Of a stretch of DNA of 64,000 nt, positions 25,089 through 33,627 are shown piece after piece. Each line of letters starts with the position of its first letter. Position 1 is the first letter of the stretch. Location: positions 682,001-746,000 of the forward strand of contig CAVTEM010000007.1 in NCBI GenBank assembly GCA_963733845.1. Direction: 5' to 3'. Origin of the DNA: DATFQE01 sp963733845. Lineage in GTDB: Bacteria > Actinomycetota > Thermoleophilia > Gaiellales > Gaiellaceae. The notes below the pieces were generated by a model. That model was given only the letters and a program-made list of their open reading frames with translations. It had not been told where the DNA came from and did not search any database. A program made the translations under genes and the position numbers.

Positions 25089-25949
25089 CTACAGGACGTC
25101 GAGGAGGACGAACGCGCAGAAGACGAGGCTGATCACACCGTTGACGGTGAAGAAGGCGGCGTCGAGGCGACGCAGCTCGCCGGGTCGAACGAGTGAGTGC
25201 TCGTACGCGAGCAGTGCCGCGACCGCCACCACTCCCGCCCAGTAGAAGAAGTCGACGTCGAGGCCGAGACCAGCGGCGGCCAGCAACAGCACCGTAGCCA
25301 CATGCAGAGCCCGGGCTCCGCGGAAGACACCGCGCTCGCCCCAGCGCGTCGCCCAAGAGTGCAGCCCTTCGCGCCGGTCGACCTCGACGTCGAAGAGCGA
25401 GTAGAAGAGGTCGAAGCCCGCGATCCAGGCCGCAACTGCGGCGCCGAGGATCCACGCCTGCCAGGGAAGCTCGCCCGTGAGCGCGACCCAGGCGCCGACG
25501 GGAGCCAGCCCGTCCACCGCACCGAGCCAGAGGTGGGAGAGCCATGTGAAGCGCTTCAGATAGGGGTAGATGACGAAGCCCGCAACGGGGATCGGCCACA
25601 GCCAGCGCACGAGCGGGTCGAGCTGCCACACGGCGACGAGGAAGACCAGCAGCGAGAGCACACAGAACGCCCACACCTGCGGCCGGCTGAGCGCGCCGCG
25701 GGGCAGCTCACGCCCGGCGGTGCGCGGATTGCGCAGGTCGATCTCCGCGTCGATCAGCCGGTTGAGGCCCATCGCGAGCGAGCGCGCTCCAACCATGGCC
25801 ACGGTGATCCAGAGCAGGTCGCCGGCCGAGGGAACGGCGTCGACTGCGAGGAAAGCGCCGACGTAGGCGAACGGCAGCGCGAAGACCGTGTGCTCGATCT
25901 TGACCAGGGACGCGAAGCGCCGCGGCAGGTCGAGGGCGTGGCCGCTCAC
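25089..25949 (-). CDS. UbiA-family prenyltransferase
   Basis: 286 residues, about eight membrane helices. The two aspartate-rich substrate loops are present: GLNRLIDAEIDLRNPRTAGR (NxxxDxxxD) and YSLFDVEVDRREGLHSWAT. This short UbiA type is found in menaquinone routes (MqnP/UbiA-like) and in heme O synthesis; which one is not clear from sequence. The GTG start shares GTGA with the moaB stop, so it is the last gene of otsA-moaC-moaB-ubiA. Confidence 0.88.
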   Translation of the reverse strand: MSGHALDLPRRFASLVKIEHTVFALPFAYVGAFLAVDAVPSAGDLLWITVAMVGARSLAMGLNRLIDAEIDLRNPRTAGRELPRGALSRPQVWAFCVLSLLVFLVAVWQLDPLVRWLWPIPVAGFVIYPYLKRFTWLSHLWLGAVDGLAPVGAWVALTGELPWQAWILGAAVAAWIAGFDLFYSLFDVEVDRREGLHSWATRWGERGVFRGARALHVATVLLLAAAGLGLDVDFFYWAGVVAVAALLAYEHSLVRPGELRRLDAAFFTVNGVISLVFCAFVLLDVL

Positions 25950-26425
25950 GTCTGCCGGTGCGCGGTCTCGGCGCCCGACAGCAGGCGCAGCGCATGCTCG
26001 AGCGCCGGGCGGATGACGGCGTAACCGTCGCGACAGCCTCCCGTCGAGCCCGGGAGGTTGACTACCAACGTCGACCCGCGGACACCCGCAAGCCCGCGCG
26101 AGAGCAGGCCGTGGGGCGTCTTTGCCACTGCATCGGCGCGGATCGCCTCGGCGATTCCGGGCGCGGGCCGCTCGAGCACCTCGGACGTCGCCTCGGGCGT
26201 GACGTCGCGCGGCCCGAACCCGGTTCCGCCGGTCGTCAGGACGAGCTGCGCCAGCTCGCACAGCTCGACAATGGTGGTGACAACGTCCTCGCGCTCGTCC
26301 GGGACGACACGCCGCAGCACGTCGTAGCCGTCTGCGGCGAGCAGGTCGGCGAGGACGTCGCCGCTTTTGTCCTCGCGCACGCCGGCGGCCACGCCGTCGG
26401 AGACGGTCACGACCGCGGCGTTCAC
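25946..26425 (-). CDS. moaB: molybdopterin adenylyltransferase/MoaB-type protein
   Basis: 159 residues of the MoaB/Mog fold. AAVVTVSDGVAAGVREDKSG opens the domain; LVLTTGGTGFGPRDVTPEAT is the molybdopterin-binding loop; STLVVNLPGSTGGCRDGY is the second conserved loop. It would adenylylate molybdopterin ahead of MoeA. The GTG start overlaps the moaC stop in GTGA form. A moeA gene is 10 kb away in this window. Confidence 0.9.
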   Translation of the reverse strand: MNAAVVTVSDGVAAGVREDKSGDVLADLLAADGYDVLRRVVPDEREDVVTTIVELCELAQLVLTTGGTGFGPRDVTPEATSEVLERPAPGIAEAIRADAVAKTPHGLLSRGLAGVRGSTLVVNLPGSTGGCRDGYAVIRPALEHALRLLSGAETAHRQT

Positions 26426-26868
26426 ACCGGTTCCTTCGTCTTCTCGAGCAGTCGCACCTCGCCGATCACGAGCTCGGAGTCGATCCCCTTGGCCATGTCG
26501 TACACGGTCAGCGCGGCAACGGACGCGGCCACGAGCGCCTCCATCTCCACGCCAGTCTGGGCCACCGTCTCGGCCGTGGCGACGATCTCCACCGACTCGA
26601 CGCCGACCTCGAGCTCCACGGCGACGACCGAGAGCGCGAGCGGGTGGCACAACGGGATCAGCTCGGACGTGCGCTTGGCCGCCATGATCCCTGCGAGCTG
26701 GGCGGTCGCCAGTGCGTCTCCCTTCGGCAGCTCGCGCAAACGGCGCGCCGTGTCCCCCCGCATCCGTACCTCGGCTCGCGCGCGTGCGCGCCGGCGCGAC
26801 TGCGGCTTGCCTCCGACGTCCACCATTCGGACGCGCCCGCTCTCGTCGACGTGCGAGAGGTCGCCCAT
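26422..26868 (-). CDS. moaC: cyclic pyranopterin monophosphate synthase
   Basis: 148 residues. SHVDESGRVRMVDVGGKP, GIMAAKRTSELIPLCHPLAL, VEMEALVAASVAALTVYDMAKG and the last strand VRLLEKTKEPV are the signatures of MoaC, with the active-site Lys in AAKRT. It makes cPMP in molybdenum-cofactor synthesis. The ATG shares a base with the otsA stop (TGATG), so expression is coupled to a trehalose gene. Confidence 0.94.
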   Translation of the reverse strand: MGDLSHVDESGRVRMVDVGGKPQSRRRARARAEVRMRGDTARRLRELPKGDALATAQLAGIMAAKRTSELIPLCHPLALSVVAVELEVGVESVEIVATAETVAQTGVEMEALVAASVAALTVYDMAKGIDSELVIGEVRLLEKTKEPV

Positions 26869-28334
26869 CAGCTCCTCGCCGCCACAAGCTGGTCGAGATC
26901 GGCGAGCTGGGCGTCGAGCCATTCCGCGACGTCGTGCCCGCGGACGTGGGCCCGGATCGCGTCGGCTCGGGCCTTGCGGTCGTCCGCCGCCATGGTCAGC
27001 CCCGCGTAGATGGCGTCCGCCTGGCCCTCGACGTCGAAGGGGTTCACGCTCAGCGCCCACTCGCCGAGCTCCTCGTGCGAGCCCGCGTTCTCGGAGAGCA
27101 CGAGCACGCCGTCGCGCTCGTTCACGAGCGGCGCCTCCTTGGCAACCAGGTTCAGACCGTCGAAGATCGCGTTCACGAGCAGCACGTCGTACTGCTTGTA
27201 GGCGGCGACGGTCTCGGGGAAGTTGTCCTCGATGCGCAGGTCGACGGGCGTCCAGCCGTCCTGCTGGAAGCGGTCGTTCACGGCCCGCGCCGCCCGCTGG
27301 ATCGCGCCCAGGTACTCGGCGTACTCGGGGATGTCCTGGCGTGAAGGGTCGAGCCGGGCGAGGAGCTGGACGCGGCCGTGCAGCTCGGGATGCGCTTCCA
27401 GGAAGAGCTCGAACGCGCGAAACCCGCGCACGACGTTCTTGGAGGGGTCGGTCCGATCGACGCGGAGCACGAGGAACTCGGGGCGCGCGGCCGCCAGCTC
27501 GCGTTCGAGGGCGAGCACCGTGTCGCTGAGCGCGAGCTCGTCGAACTCCGCCGCGTCGACCGAGAGCGGCCTGGCAACCACCCGTGTCAGCGACCCGTCG
27601 TAGTCCACCACTGCCTCCTCGAAGTCGACTTCGGCCCCGATCACGTCAGCGCAGGTGCGCAAGAAGTTCCTCTGCCAGCGCGTGGTGTGGAAGCCGATCA
27701 GGTTGCACGCGAGCAGCCCGTCGTGGATCGCACGCCTGATCGGGCTCGGCAGCACGTGCCAGTAGTCCGACTGGGGCCAGGGGATGTGCACGAAGTGCGC
27801 GATCGCCGTCTCCGGGCGTCGCTCCCGGACCAGGCGAGGAGCCAGGTAGAGGTGGTAGTCGTGGAAGAACACCGCGCTGTCGGGCTCCGCCTCGAGCTCC
27901 GAAAGCACGGCGCCGGCGAAGCCGGCGTTCACGGCGACGTAGCCCTCCTCCCACGCGTGGTGGAGACCCGGATCGTGGCTGGGCGCATGCGCCAGGTTCC
28001 AGAGGTAGTGCTGCAGGAACCACAGCGTCGGATTCGAGATCACGTTGTAGTACCAGTCGTACGCCGCCTGATCGTGGGCGACCAGCCGGCAGCGGTAGGG
28101 CGCCCCTTCGCGCGAGTGCTCCTCGAGAGCCGCGTCGCCCGCTTCGGCGGCGACAGCGCGGTCCTCGCTCGTCATCGCGCTGGCGATCCAGGTCACGTCG
28201 TGCTCGGCGAGCAGGCTGCGTAGCGCCGTAACCAGGCCTCCACCCCCGCGTTTCGCGACACGGCGGCCGCCCTCTACGCGGTAGGAGACCGGCCCGCGGT
28301 TCGAGACCACGATCAGTTTGCGCCGCTCCGACAC
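26868..28334 (-). CDS. otsA: trehalose-6-phosphate synthase (GT20)
   Basis: 488 residues. LIVVSNRGPVSYRVEGG, the G-loop KRGGGGLVTAL, YNVISNPTLWFLQHYLW, VFFHDYHLYLAPRLVRE, HFVHIPWPQSDYW, LRVDRTDPSKNVVRGF and VLVLSENAGSHEELGEWAL are all GT20 landmarks. It forms trehalose-6-phosphate from a sugar nucleotide and glucose-6-phosphate. No OtsB phosphatase gene is adjacent. Two GTG codons are possible starts (28337, 28334); the second has TACGCT exactly 7 nt upstream. Confidence 0.93.
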   Translation of the reverse strand: MSERRKLIVVSNRGPVSYRVEGGRRVAKRGGGGLVTALRSLLAEHDVTWIASAMTSEDRAVAAEAGDAALEEHSREGAPYRCRLVAHDQAAYDWYYNVISNPTLWFLQHYLWNLAHAPSHDPGLHHAWEEGYVAVNAGFAGAVLSELEAEPDSAVFFHDYHLYLAPRLVRERRPETAIAHFVHIPWPQSDYWHVLPSPIRRAIHDGLLACNLIGFHTTRWQRNFLRTCADVIGAEVDFEEAVVDYDGSLTRVVARPLSVDAAEFDELALSDTVLALERELAAARPEFLVLRVDRTDPSKNVVRGFRAFELFLEAHPELHGRVQLLARLDPSRQDIPEYAEYLGAIQRAARAVNDRFQQDGWTPVDLRIEDNFPETVAAYKQYDVLLVNAIFDGLNLVAKEAPLVNERDGVLVLSENAGSHEELGEWALSVNPFDVEGQADAIYAGLTMAADDRKARADAIRAHVRGHDVAEWLDAQLADLDQLVAARS

Positions 28335-28341
28335 CACGGGG

Positions 28342-28347
28342 AGCGTA
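28342..28347 (-). promoter_or_regulatory. -10 element of a putative leaderless promoter (otsA operon)
   Basis: TACGCT on the minus strand, 7 nt before the GTG at 28334. It would drive otsA-moaC-moaB-ubiA. Confidence 0.5.
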
Positions 28348-28371
28348 GTACCCGGCCGCTCGACGCTGTGA

Positions 28372-29652
28372 CTACACCGCTTGCGCGGCCGTGACGAGCG
28401 CCGTCTCGCCGGTGTCCCTGCCGTCGAGCCGGTTGAAGAGTGCGAGCCAGTCGCGCAGCAGGCGCGGCGTCAGGAAGTGACGACGCACGTGCTCCTTTCC
28501 CCGCAGGGCCCGCTCACGGGCGGATACGGGGTCGGCCAGGATCTCCTTGCACGCCTCGGCGCACTCCGCCGGCGAGTCCACCAGCCAGCCCGTGACGCCG
28601 TCCTCGATCTGGGCGACGATCCCACCCACGCGGCCGGCGACGGTGGGACGGCCCTTCCACAGCCCCTCGGTGACGGTCAGGCCGAAGCCCTCGCGGATCG
28701 ACTTCTGGATCACCGCCGCCGAGTGCACCTGGAACGCGTTCACCTCCACCGAGCCGATGTTGTTCAGGTTCGAGAGGATGAAGATGTCGGGGTCGCCGTC
28801 GGCGTAGCCGACCGTCTGGTTGTAGAAGTCCCAGCCCTCGGGATCGTCGTGCGCCATCGAGCCGACGAGCGCGAGCTGGACGTCGGGATGGACCTCCTTG
28901 ACTCCCCGGTAGGCGTCGATCACGCCGAGCGGGTCCTTCCAGGGGTCGAAACGCGAAACCTGCGTCAGCAGCGGCCGCTTCACGTCGATGCCGAACTGGT
29001 CGACGATGTAGGACGCGTCCTCGGCGGAGAGGGCCATGTTCTTCGGGTTCAGCGGATCGATCGCCGGCGGCCAGATGAATGCCTCCGGCAGGTCCTCGTG
29101 ACGCGGCACGTACTCGTGCATGTGGTAGATGTGCGCGTCGTAGCGCGCCAGCGACGGGAGCAGGACGTCGAGCACGCTCTGGTTCGGCGTCGAGAGGTCG
29201 ATGTGGCAGCGCCAGATCCACGGCGCCTTCGAGTCCGGGAAGTGGTCGATCATCGCCGCGGGCTGGGGGTCGTGGATGCAGACGTAGTCGTAGACGTCCT
29301 CGAACTCCTCGGCGTTCAGCTCGTTGTAGCGCCGGAAGATCTCCTGCTGTTCCGCCGTCAGCGCCGTCTCGGCGCCCTGGAGCGCGTTGTGGATCGTCTT
29401 GGTCACGTCGAAGAACTCGTCCGCGCCCTTGATGATCCGCCACTCGACGTCCAGGCCGGCGTCGCGCATCAGCGGGATCAGCGTGTAGTTGATCTCGGCC
29501 ACGCCGCCGCCGAAAGCGGTCGCGGAGAGATGGACGACCCGCTTGCCCTGTAGCGGCTCGGCCAGCCGGCGGATCTCGTCCATCAGGCCGCGCGTGGCGA
29601 TCGTGGCGTAGTCGGCCAGCGACTTCGTACCGACGTTGACGAGTTGGAGCAA
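28372..29652 (-). CDS. treT: trehalose glycosyltransferring synthase-like GT4 enzyme (TreT)
   Basis: 426 residues. VVHLSATAFGGGVAEINYTLIP and GLDVEWRIIKGADEFFDVTK are the TreT opening; DYVCIHDPQPAAMI, WRCHIDLSTPN, QVSRFDPWKDPLGVID and KSIREGFGLTVTEGLWKGRP (GT4 nucleotide-sugar site) follow. TreT makes trehalose directly from NDP-glucose and glucose, so with the neighbouring otsA this genome has two routes. The TTG start at 29652 is not strongly supported by a Shine-Dalgarno sequence. Confidence 0.9.
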   Translation of the reverse strand: MLQLVNVGTKSLADYATIATRGLMDEIRRLAEPLQGKRVVHLSATAFGGGVAEINYTLIPLMRDAGLDVEWRIIKGADEFFDVTKTIHNALQGAETALTAEQQEIFRRYNELNAEEFEDVYDYVCIHDPQPAAMIDHFPDSKAPWIWRCHIDLSTPNQSVLDVLLPSLARYDAHIYHMHEYVPRHEDLPEAFIWPPAIDPLNPKNMALSAEDASYIVDQFGIDVKRPLLTQVSRFDPWKDPLGVIDAYRGVKEVHPDVQLALVGSMAHDDPEGWDFYNQTVGYADGDPDIFILSNLNNIGSVEVNAFQVHSAAVIQKSIREGFGLTVTEGLWKGRPTVAGRVGGIVAQIEDGVTGWLVDSPAECAEACKEILADPVSARERALRGKEHVRRHFLTPRLLRDWLALFNRLDGRDTGETALVTAAQAV

Positions 29653-29698
29653 GGCGGAGTCCTGGCTAGGTGGACGAAAGCGCGAGAATAACGATCGG

Positions 29699-30134
29699 CT
29701 AGGCGGTCAGAAACTTGACGAAGCGGAGGCTGGAGCCGCGGCCGTCCGACCGCTCGCTCACCTCGAACTCGTCGACGAGAGCGCGGATGATCGCGATGCC
29801 GAGACCGCCCTCCGTCAACTCGCCGGAGTCCTCGAGCCTGTTGGGGTCGAAGCCGCGTGCCGTCGTCGGAGACCTCGACGACCAGGCGATCGTCGTGAAG
29901 CTCGTAGACGATGTCCACGCTGCCGCTCGTGTCGCCGTACGCGTGGCGAACCGAGTTCGTGCACGCCTCGGTGACGGCGAGCTTGAGGTCGTTCACCGTC
30001 TCGTCCTCCAGAGGCCGCAGACGGGTGATCCCGCTCAACGCGAGCCGCCCGAGCAGGACGTACTCGGCCTTCGCCGGAATGGTCAGCCGGACCTCGTGCA
30101 TGCCGACGGCGGGAGCGGCTGGTCCCGAACTCAT
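29699..30134 (-). CDS. RsbW/SpoIIAB-like anti-sigma regulatory ATPase (frame break)
   Basis: About 144 residues of the HATPase_c2 type after removal of one base. KAEYVLLGRLALSGITRL and KLAVTEACTNSVRHAYG (N-box) are in the first frame, ending VEVSDDG; the next frame gives GFDPNRLEDSGELTEGGLGIAI (G2 box) and RGSSLRFVKFLTA. The join is near 29855 (ACG-C-GGC). Such proteins bind a sigma factor or act as a switch kinase on STAS antagonists. No sigma or STAS gene is adjacent, so the partner is unknown. Confidence 0.78.
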
Positions 30135-30179
30135 GGGCGATGGATTCCCAAAGGTTTCGGCAACTAAACCTAGAGCACC

Positions 30180-31406
30180 CTAGCTGCAGAGCTGGGAGGT
30201 CGGCCCGCGTGGCCGTTCGCCCAGCTTCACGGCGACCGACCTGCGTTTGCCGTCGCGAACGATCTCGAACGTCGACTGCTGGCCGGGCTCGAGCTGTTCG
30301 CTGACGATGCGCACGAGATCGTCGGCGCTACGGACCGGCCGGCCGTCGATGGCGACGATCACGTCCCCGCCCCGCTTGAACTGCAGGCCGCGGAAGACCA
30401 CGGTCTCGCGCCCGCAGCGAAGGCCGGCACGCTGGCCGGGGCTGTCGGACGCCAGGCCCTCCACGACCGCACCGCGCTGCACCGGGTAGCCGAACCGCTC
30501 GGCGAGGGTCGGGGTCAGGGTGCCGGTGGTCACTCCCACGTACGCGTAGGCGACCTGCCCGTCCTCGATCAGCTGGGTCATCGACCGGCGCGCTGCATTG
30601 ATCGGGATCGCGAAGCCGACGCCCTCCGAGTCGCCGGACTCGCTCCGGATCTGAGCGTTGATGCCGATCGCCCGCCCGCGGGCGTCGAGCAGTGGGCCGC
30701 CCGAGTTTCCGTGCGTGATCGGCGCATCGGTCTGGATCGCGTCGACGACGTTGTAACGCGAGGTCAGCGACGGAATCGAGCGCCGGTTCGAGGAGACGAC
30801 GCCGACCGCGAGCGAGTCGGTGTTCCCGAACGGGCTCCCGATCGCCGCCACCGGCTCGCCGACTACGACCTTGCTCGAGTCGCCGAGCGGGACCGGCGTG
30901 AGCGCGTGGTCGTCGGGATCGAGCTTCAGGACGCCGACGTCGTCGTTCAGGTCGTAGCCGACGATCTCGGCCTCGACGCGGTCGTCGTCGCGGAAGGCGA
31001 CGTAGACCTGCTTCGCTCCTCGCGTGATCTCGCCCTCGCCGGCGTTCGTGATGACGTGGGCGCTCGTCAGCACGTAGCCCTGCGGTGAGACGACGAACCC
31101 GGAGCCCTGGGCGGCATGCTCGTCGTCGTCGCCCGAGGTCGGGCTCTGCTCGAAGATCGAGTAGATCGTGATCACGCCGGGCGAGCGGCGCCTGTAGATG
31201 GCCGCAGGATCGAAATCAGCACTCAGATGCGACTTGGCGGAAGCGGCGCCGAGTGCAGCCCCTCCTTCGTTCTCCGGCGGTGCGGTCAGGACGACCGCGT
31301 CGCCACCCCCGTCACCGAATCCGAACAGCGCCGCGGCGCCGAGTGCAGCCAGACCACCGAGGATCGCAGCGGCGAGCGCAATGACGGCTGCCTGGCCCGG
31401 GCGCAT
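30180..31406 (-). CDS. HtrA/DegP-like serine protease with PDZ domain
   Basis: 408 residues. An N-terminal membrane helix (AVIALAAAILGGLAALGAAAL) anchors it with the bulk outside the cell. The trypsin-like domain has the triad: His in LTSAHVITNAG, Asp in NDDVGVLKLD, Ser in ITHGNSGGPLLD. A C-terminal PDZ domain follows (GLASDSPGQRAGL, GGDVIVAIDGRPVRS). It would handle misfolded envelope proteins. It lies just downstream of a two-component pair, 39 bp after the kinase stop, a common actinobacterial arrangement. Start supported by TACAGT 8 nt upstream. Confidence 0.93.
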   Translation of the reverse strand: MRPGQAAVIALAAAILGGLAALGAAALFGFGDGGGDAVVLTAPPENEGGAALGAASAKSHLSADFDPAAIYRRRSPGVITIYSIFEQSPTSGDDDEHAAQGSGFVVSPQGYVLTSAHVITNAGEGEITRGAKQVYVAFRDDDRVEAEIVGYDLNDDVGVLKLDPDDHALTPVPLGDSSKVVVGEPVAAIGSPFGNTDSLAVGVVSSNRRSIPSLTSRYNVVDAIQTDAPITHGNSGGPLLDARGRAIGINAQIRSESGDSEGVGFAIPINAARRSMTQLIEDGQVAYAYVGVTTGTLTPTLAERFGYPVQRGAVVEGLASDSPGQRAGLRCGRETVVFRGLQFKRGGDVIVAIDGRPVRSADDLVRIVSEQLEPGQQSTFEIVRDGKRRSVAVKLGERPRGPTSQLCS

Positions 31407-31414
31407 CCCGGCTC

Positions 31415-31420
31415 ACTGTA
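31415..31420 (-). promoter_or_regulatory. -10 element of a putative leaderless promoter (HtrA-like gene)
   Basis: TACAGT on the minus strand, 8 nt before the ATG at 31406. Confidence 0.5.
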
Positions 31421-31440
31421 GCGGCGGCCTCCGCTCAGGC

Positions 31441-31458
31441 CGTTTTCACGTGGAAACG
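31441..31458. promoter_or_regulatory. parS-like palindrome, copy 1
   Basis: CGTTTTCACGTGGAAACG is palindromic around CACGTG except for one base pair. It resembles ParB sites such as GTTTCACGTGAAAC, but each arm is one base longer. It covers the histidine-kinase stop codon. An identical copy lies 34 bp away. Confidence 0.5.
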
Positions 31459-32879
31459 GTCGGGGCGGCCAGCTCGTTTTCACGTGGAAACGCGCCGCTG
31501 CCCGGCAGCCGCAAGGTGAAGCGCGTCCGGCCGTCGTCAGCCGACAGCGTCAACGATCCGCCCATCAGCTCGGCCAGCTCACGGGCGATCGCCAGTCCGA
31601 GGCCGCTGCCCGACGCCATCGTCCCGTCGATGCGGTAGAAGCGCTCGAACACATGCGGCCTGTGCTCGGCCGGGATGCCCGGGCCGTCGTCCTCGACCAC
31701 GAGCTCCACTCCGTCGTCGCCCACACCGGCGCCGATCGTCACCGTGGTTCCTGCGGGCGTGTGCCGCAGTGCGTTCTCCACGAGCGAGCGTGCGACCTGC
31801 AGCACCCGTTGCGGATCGCCGAGCGCCCACACCGACCCATCGGCGGCGGCGTCCAGCACGTGGCCGCTCGCCTGTGCGAGCGGCCCGAGCTCGCCCGCGA
31901 CGAGCCGCACCGTCTCGACGAGGTCGACCGGCTCGTGCTCGACGCGGAGGCGACCGGCGTCGAGGCGCGACAGGTCGAGCAGCTCCGCCGTCAGCTTGCC
32001 GAGGCGGTCGACCTGCGAGCGCATCTCGCCGACGAACTCGCGCCGCGTGTCCTCGTCGAGCTCCTCGTCGTCGAGCAGCTCGAGATGGCCGCCGAGCGAG
32101 AAGATCGGCGTCCGCAGCTCGTGCGAGGCGTTCGCGATGAACTCGCGCCGCGCGTGGTCGAGGCCCGACAGCCGCCCGCGCATGCGCTCGAACGCCCGCG
32201 CCAGCTCGCCCAGCTCGTCGCTGCGCGCGTCGACGATCGGCTCGTCGAAGCGGCCCGACGCGATCCGGTCGGCTGCCCGCTCCAGGCGGCGGATCCGCCT
32301 CGCGAAGACGTTCGCGCCGGTGAAGCCGACGAGCAAGGCCGCGCCGAAGGCGAGCAGGCCCGCGATCAGGATCGTCTGCTTGACGAAGTCGACCGTCTCG
32401 AGGACGTCCTGGACCGGCGAGCTGAGCATCAGGAATGGGCCCGTCTCGAGCACGGGCACCGCCGATTCGGCGAAACGACGGCCGCCGCGCTCGACCGTGC
32501 CGCTCTCGAGACCGAGCGTGCGGCCGGAGCGCTCGGCGATCGGGTCGTCGCGCACGGCGTCGGAGCGCACGCCCGAGTCGGCCTGTGGAAGCAGGTCGGG
32601 ATCGGAGAAGTTGCTCGGCGCGATCGCGTACTGGTAGAGGACGACGCGGGCGTTCTGGCGTCGTGACGTGAGCTCGACCCAGTCGTTCCACAGCGATGCA
32701 TCGGGAACCTCCGTCCGGAGGTTGAGAGCCGCCTGGCGAAGCTCGTCGATGCGGTTGTCCACCAGCCTCCGCTCCAGGGAGGGCACGACCGAGACGTAGA
32801 CGATCGCGAACGCGCCCGCGAGCACCAGCAGCAGCGCGAGGCTGAGCCGCGCGCCGACACCCCAGCGGAACCGCTTCAT
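31446..32879 (-). CDS. two-component sensor histidine kinase
   Basis: 477 residues. Two membrane helices (LSLALLLVLAGAFAIVYVSV and ILIAGLLAFGAALLVGFTGA) flank a 130-residue outside domain; a HAMP linker follows, then the H-box FIANASHELRTPIF, N-box SLVENALRHTPAG, G1 VVEDDGPGIPAEHRP and G2 SGSGLGLAIARELAE. Its ATG overlaps the regulator stop by 4 bp. The final codons contain two copies of a parS-like palindrome, so part of the tail is set by DNA function. Confidence 0.94.
   Translation of the reverse strand: MKRFRWGVGARLSLALLLVLAGAFAIVYVSVVPSLERRLVDNRIDELRQAALNLRTEVPDASLWNDWVELTSRRQNARVVLYQYAIAPSNFSDPDLLPQADSGVRSDAVRDDPIAERSGRTLGLESGTVERGGRRFAESAVPVLETGPFLMLSSPVQDVLETVDFVKQTILIAGLLAFGAALLVGFTGANVFARRIRRLERAADRIASGRFDEPIVDARSDELGELARAFERMRGRLSGLDHARREFIANASHELRTPIFSLGGHLELLDDEELDEDTRREFVGEMRSQVDRLGKLTAELLDLSRLDAGRLRVEHEPVDLVETVRLVAGELGPLAQASGHVLDAAADGSVWALGDPQRVLQVARSLVENALRHTPAGTTVTIGAGVGDDGVELVVEDDGPGIPAEHRPHVFERFYRIDGTMASGSGLGLAIARELAELMGGSLTLSADDGRTRFTLRLPGSGAFPRENELAAPTVST
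31475..31492. promoter_or_regulatory. parS-like palindrome, copy 2
   Basis: Exact second copy of CGTTTTCACGTGGAAACG in the same orientation, inside the last codons of the kinase gene. Two perfect copies 34 bp apart, in a protein tail that needs no such conservation, point to a DNA-binding function. Confidence 0.5.
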
Positions 32880-33574
32880 CGGTCCCTGAAGCGGTAGCCG
32901 ACGCCGCGCACGGTCTGGATGAAGTCGGGCTCGGCGGGATCGACCTCGAGCTTCTCGCGAAGGTGTCGAACGTGCACGTCGATCGTGCGCGGCTCCCGGT
33001 AGGCGGAGTCTCCCCACAGCGATTCGAGCAGCATCTGTCGCGTGAACACGCGCCCGGGCTGGGCGGCCAGCGAGCGCAGGAGCTCGAACTCCACGTAGGT
33101 GAGCTGCACGTCCTGGCCGTGCGCCTGCACGAGGCGCCGCTCCAGGTCGATGCTCAGGCCGTCCGTCTCGATCGGGCCTGCCCCCCGCGGATCGTGGCGC
33201 GGCGCGGATGCGCGGCGCAGGAGCGCCCGCACTCGACTACGGAACTCGCGGATCGAGAACGGCTTCGTGATGTAGTCGTCCGCGCCGAGCTCGAGCCCGA
33301 GCACCTTGTCGAGCTCGTCGTCCCGGGCCGTGAGCATGATGATCGGCACCGAGCTCGAGGCGCGAAGCCGCTTGCACACCTCGAGGCCGTCGAGCTTCGG
33401 CAGCATCAGGTCGAGGACGACGAGGTCGACGTCCTCCTCGTCGAAGCGCCGGAGCGCCTCTTCACCGTCGCGCGCGGGGAGCACCCTGAAGCCCTCCCGC
33501 TCCAGCGGGTAGGTCAGCAGCTTCTGAATCGAGTCCTCGTCGTCGACGAGCAGAATTGTTGAGGAGTCGGGCAT
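32876..33574 (-). CDS. OmpR/PhoB-family response regulator
   Basis: 232 residues: a receiver with ILLVDDEDSI, phospho-acceptor in LVVLDLMLPKLDG, TARDD and Lys in DDYITKPFSIREF, then a winged-helix output domain (LTYVEFELLRSLAAQPGRVFTRQMLL, RTIDVHVRHLREKLE, IQTVRGVGYRF). It would bind DNA as a dimer on phosphorylation by the overlapping downstream kinase. The kinase and HtrA-like genes follow on the same strand. Confidence 0.95.
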   Translation of the reverse strand: MPDSSTILLVDDEDSIQKLLTYPLEREGFRVLPARDGEEALRRFDEEDVDLVVLDLMLPKLDGLEVCKRLRASSSVPIIMLTARDDELDKVLGLELGADDYITKPFSIREFRSRVRALLRRASAPRHDPRGAGPIETDGLSIDLERRLVQAHGQDVQLTYVEFELLRSLAAQPGRVFTRQMLLESLWGDSAYREPRTIDVHVRHLREKLEVDPAEPDFIQTVRGVGYRFRDR

Positions 33575-33615
33575 CCGCCTCAGGAAACCGCGTGGATAGC
33601 CAGGACTCGACCTAC

Positions 33616-33621
33616 TATAGC
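33616..33621 (+). promoter_or_regulatory. putative -10 element of the M28-like gene
   Basis: TATAGC, 6 nt before the ATG at 33628; the overlapping TACTAT (33613-33618) is 9 nt before it. No Shine-Dalgarno sequence. Confidence 0.4.
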
Positions 33622-33627
33622 CCGGCG

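Noticed and set aside
32876..33574. Calling the two-component pair MtrAB or RegX3-SenX3
   Set aside because: The motifs fit the OmpR family generally and no distinguishing feature was seen, so no symbol is given.
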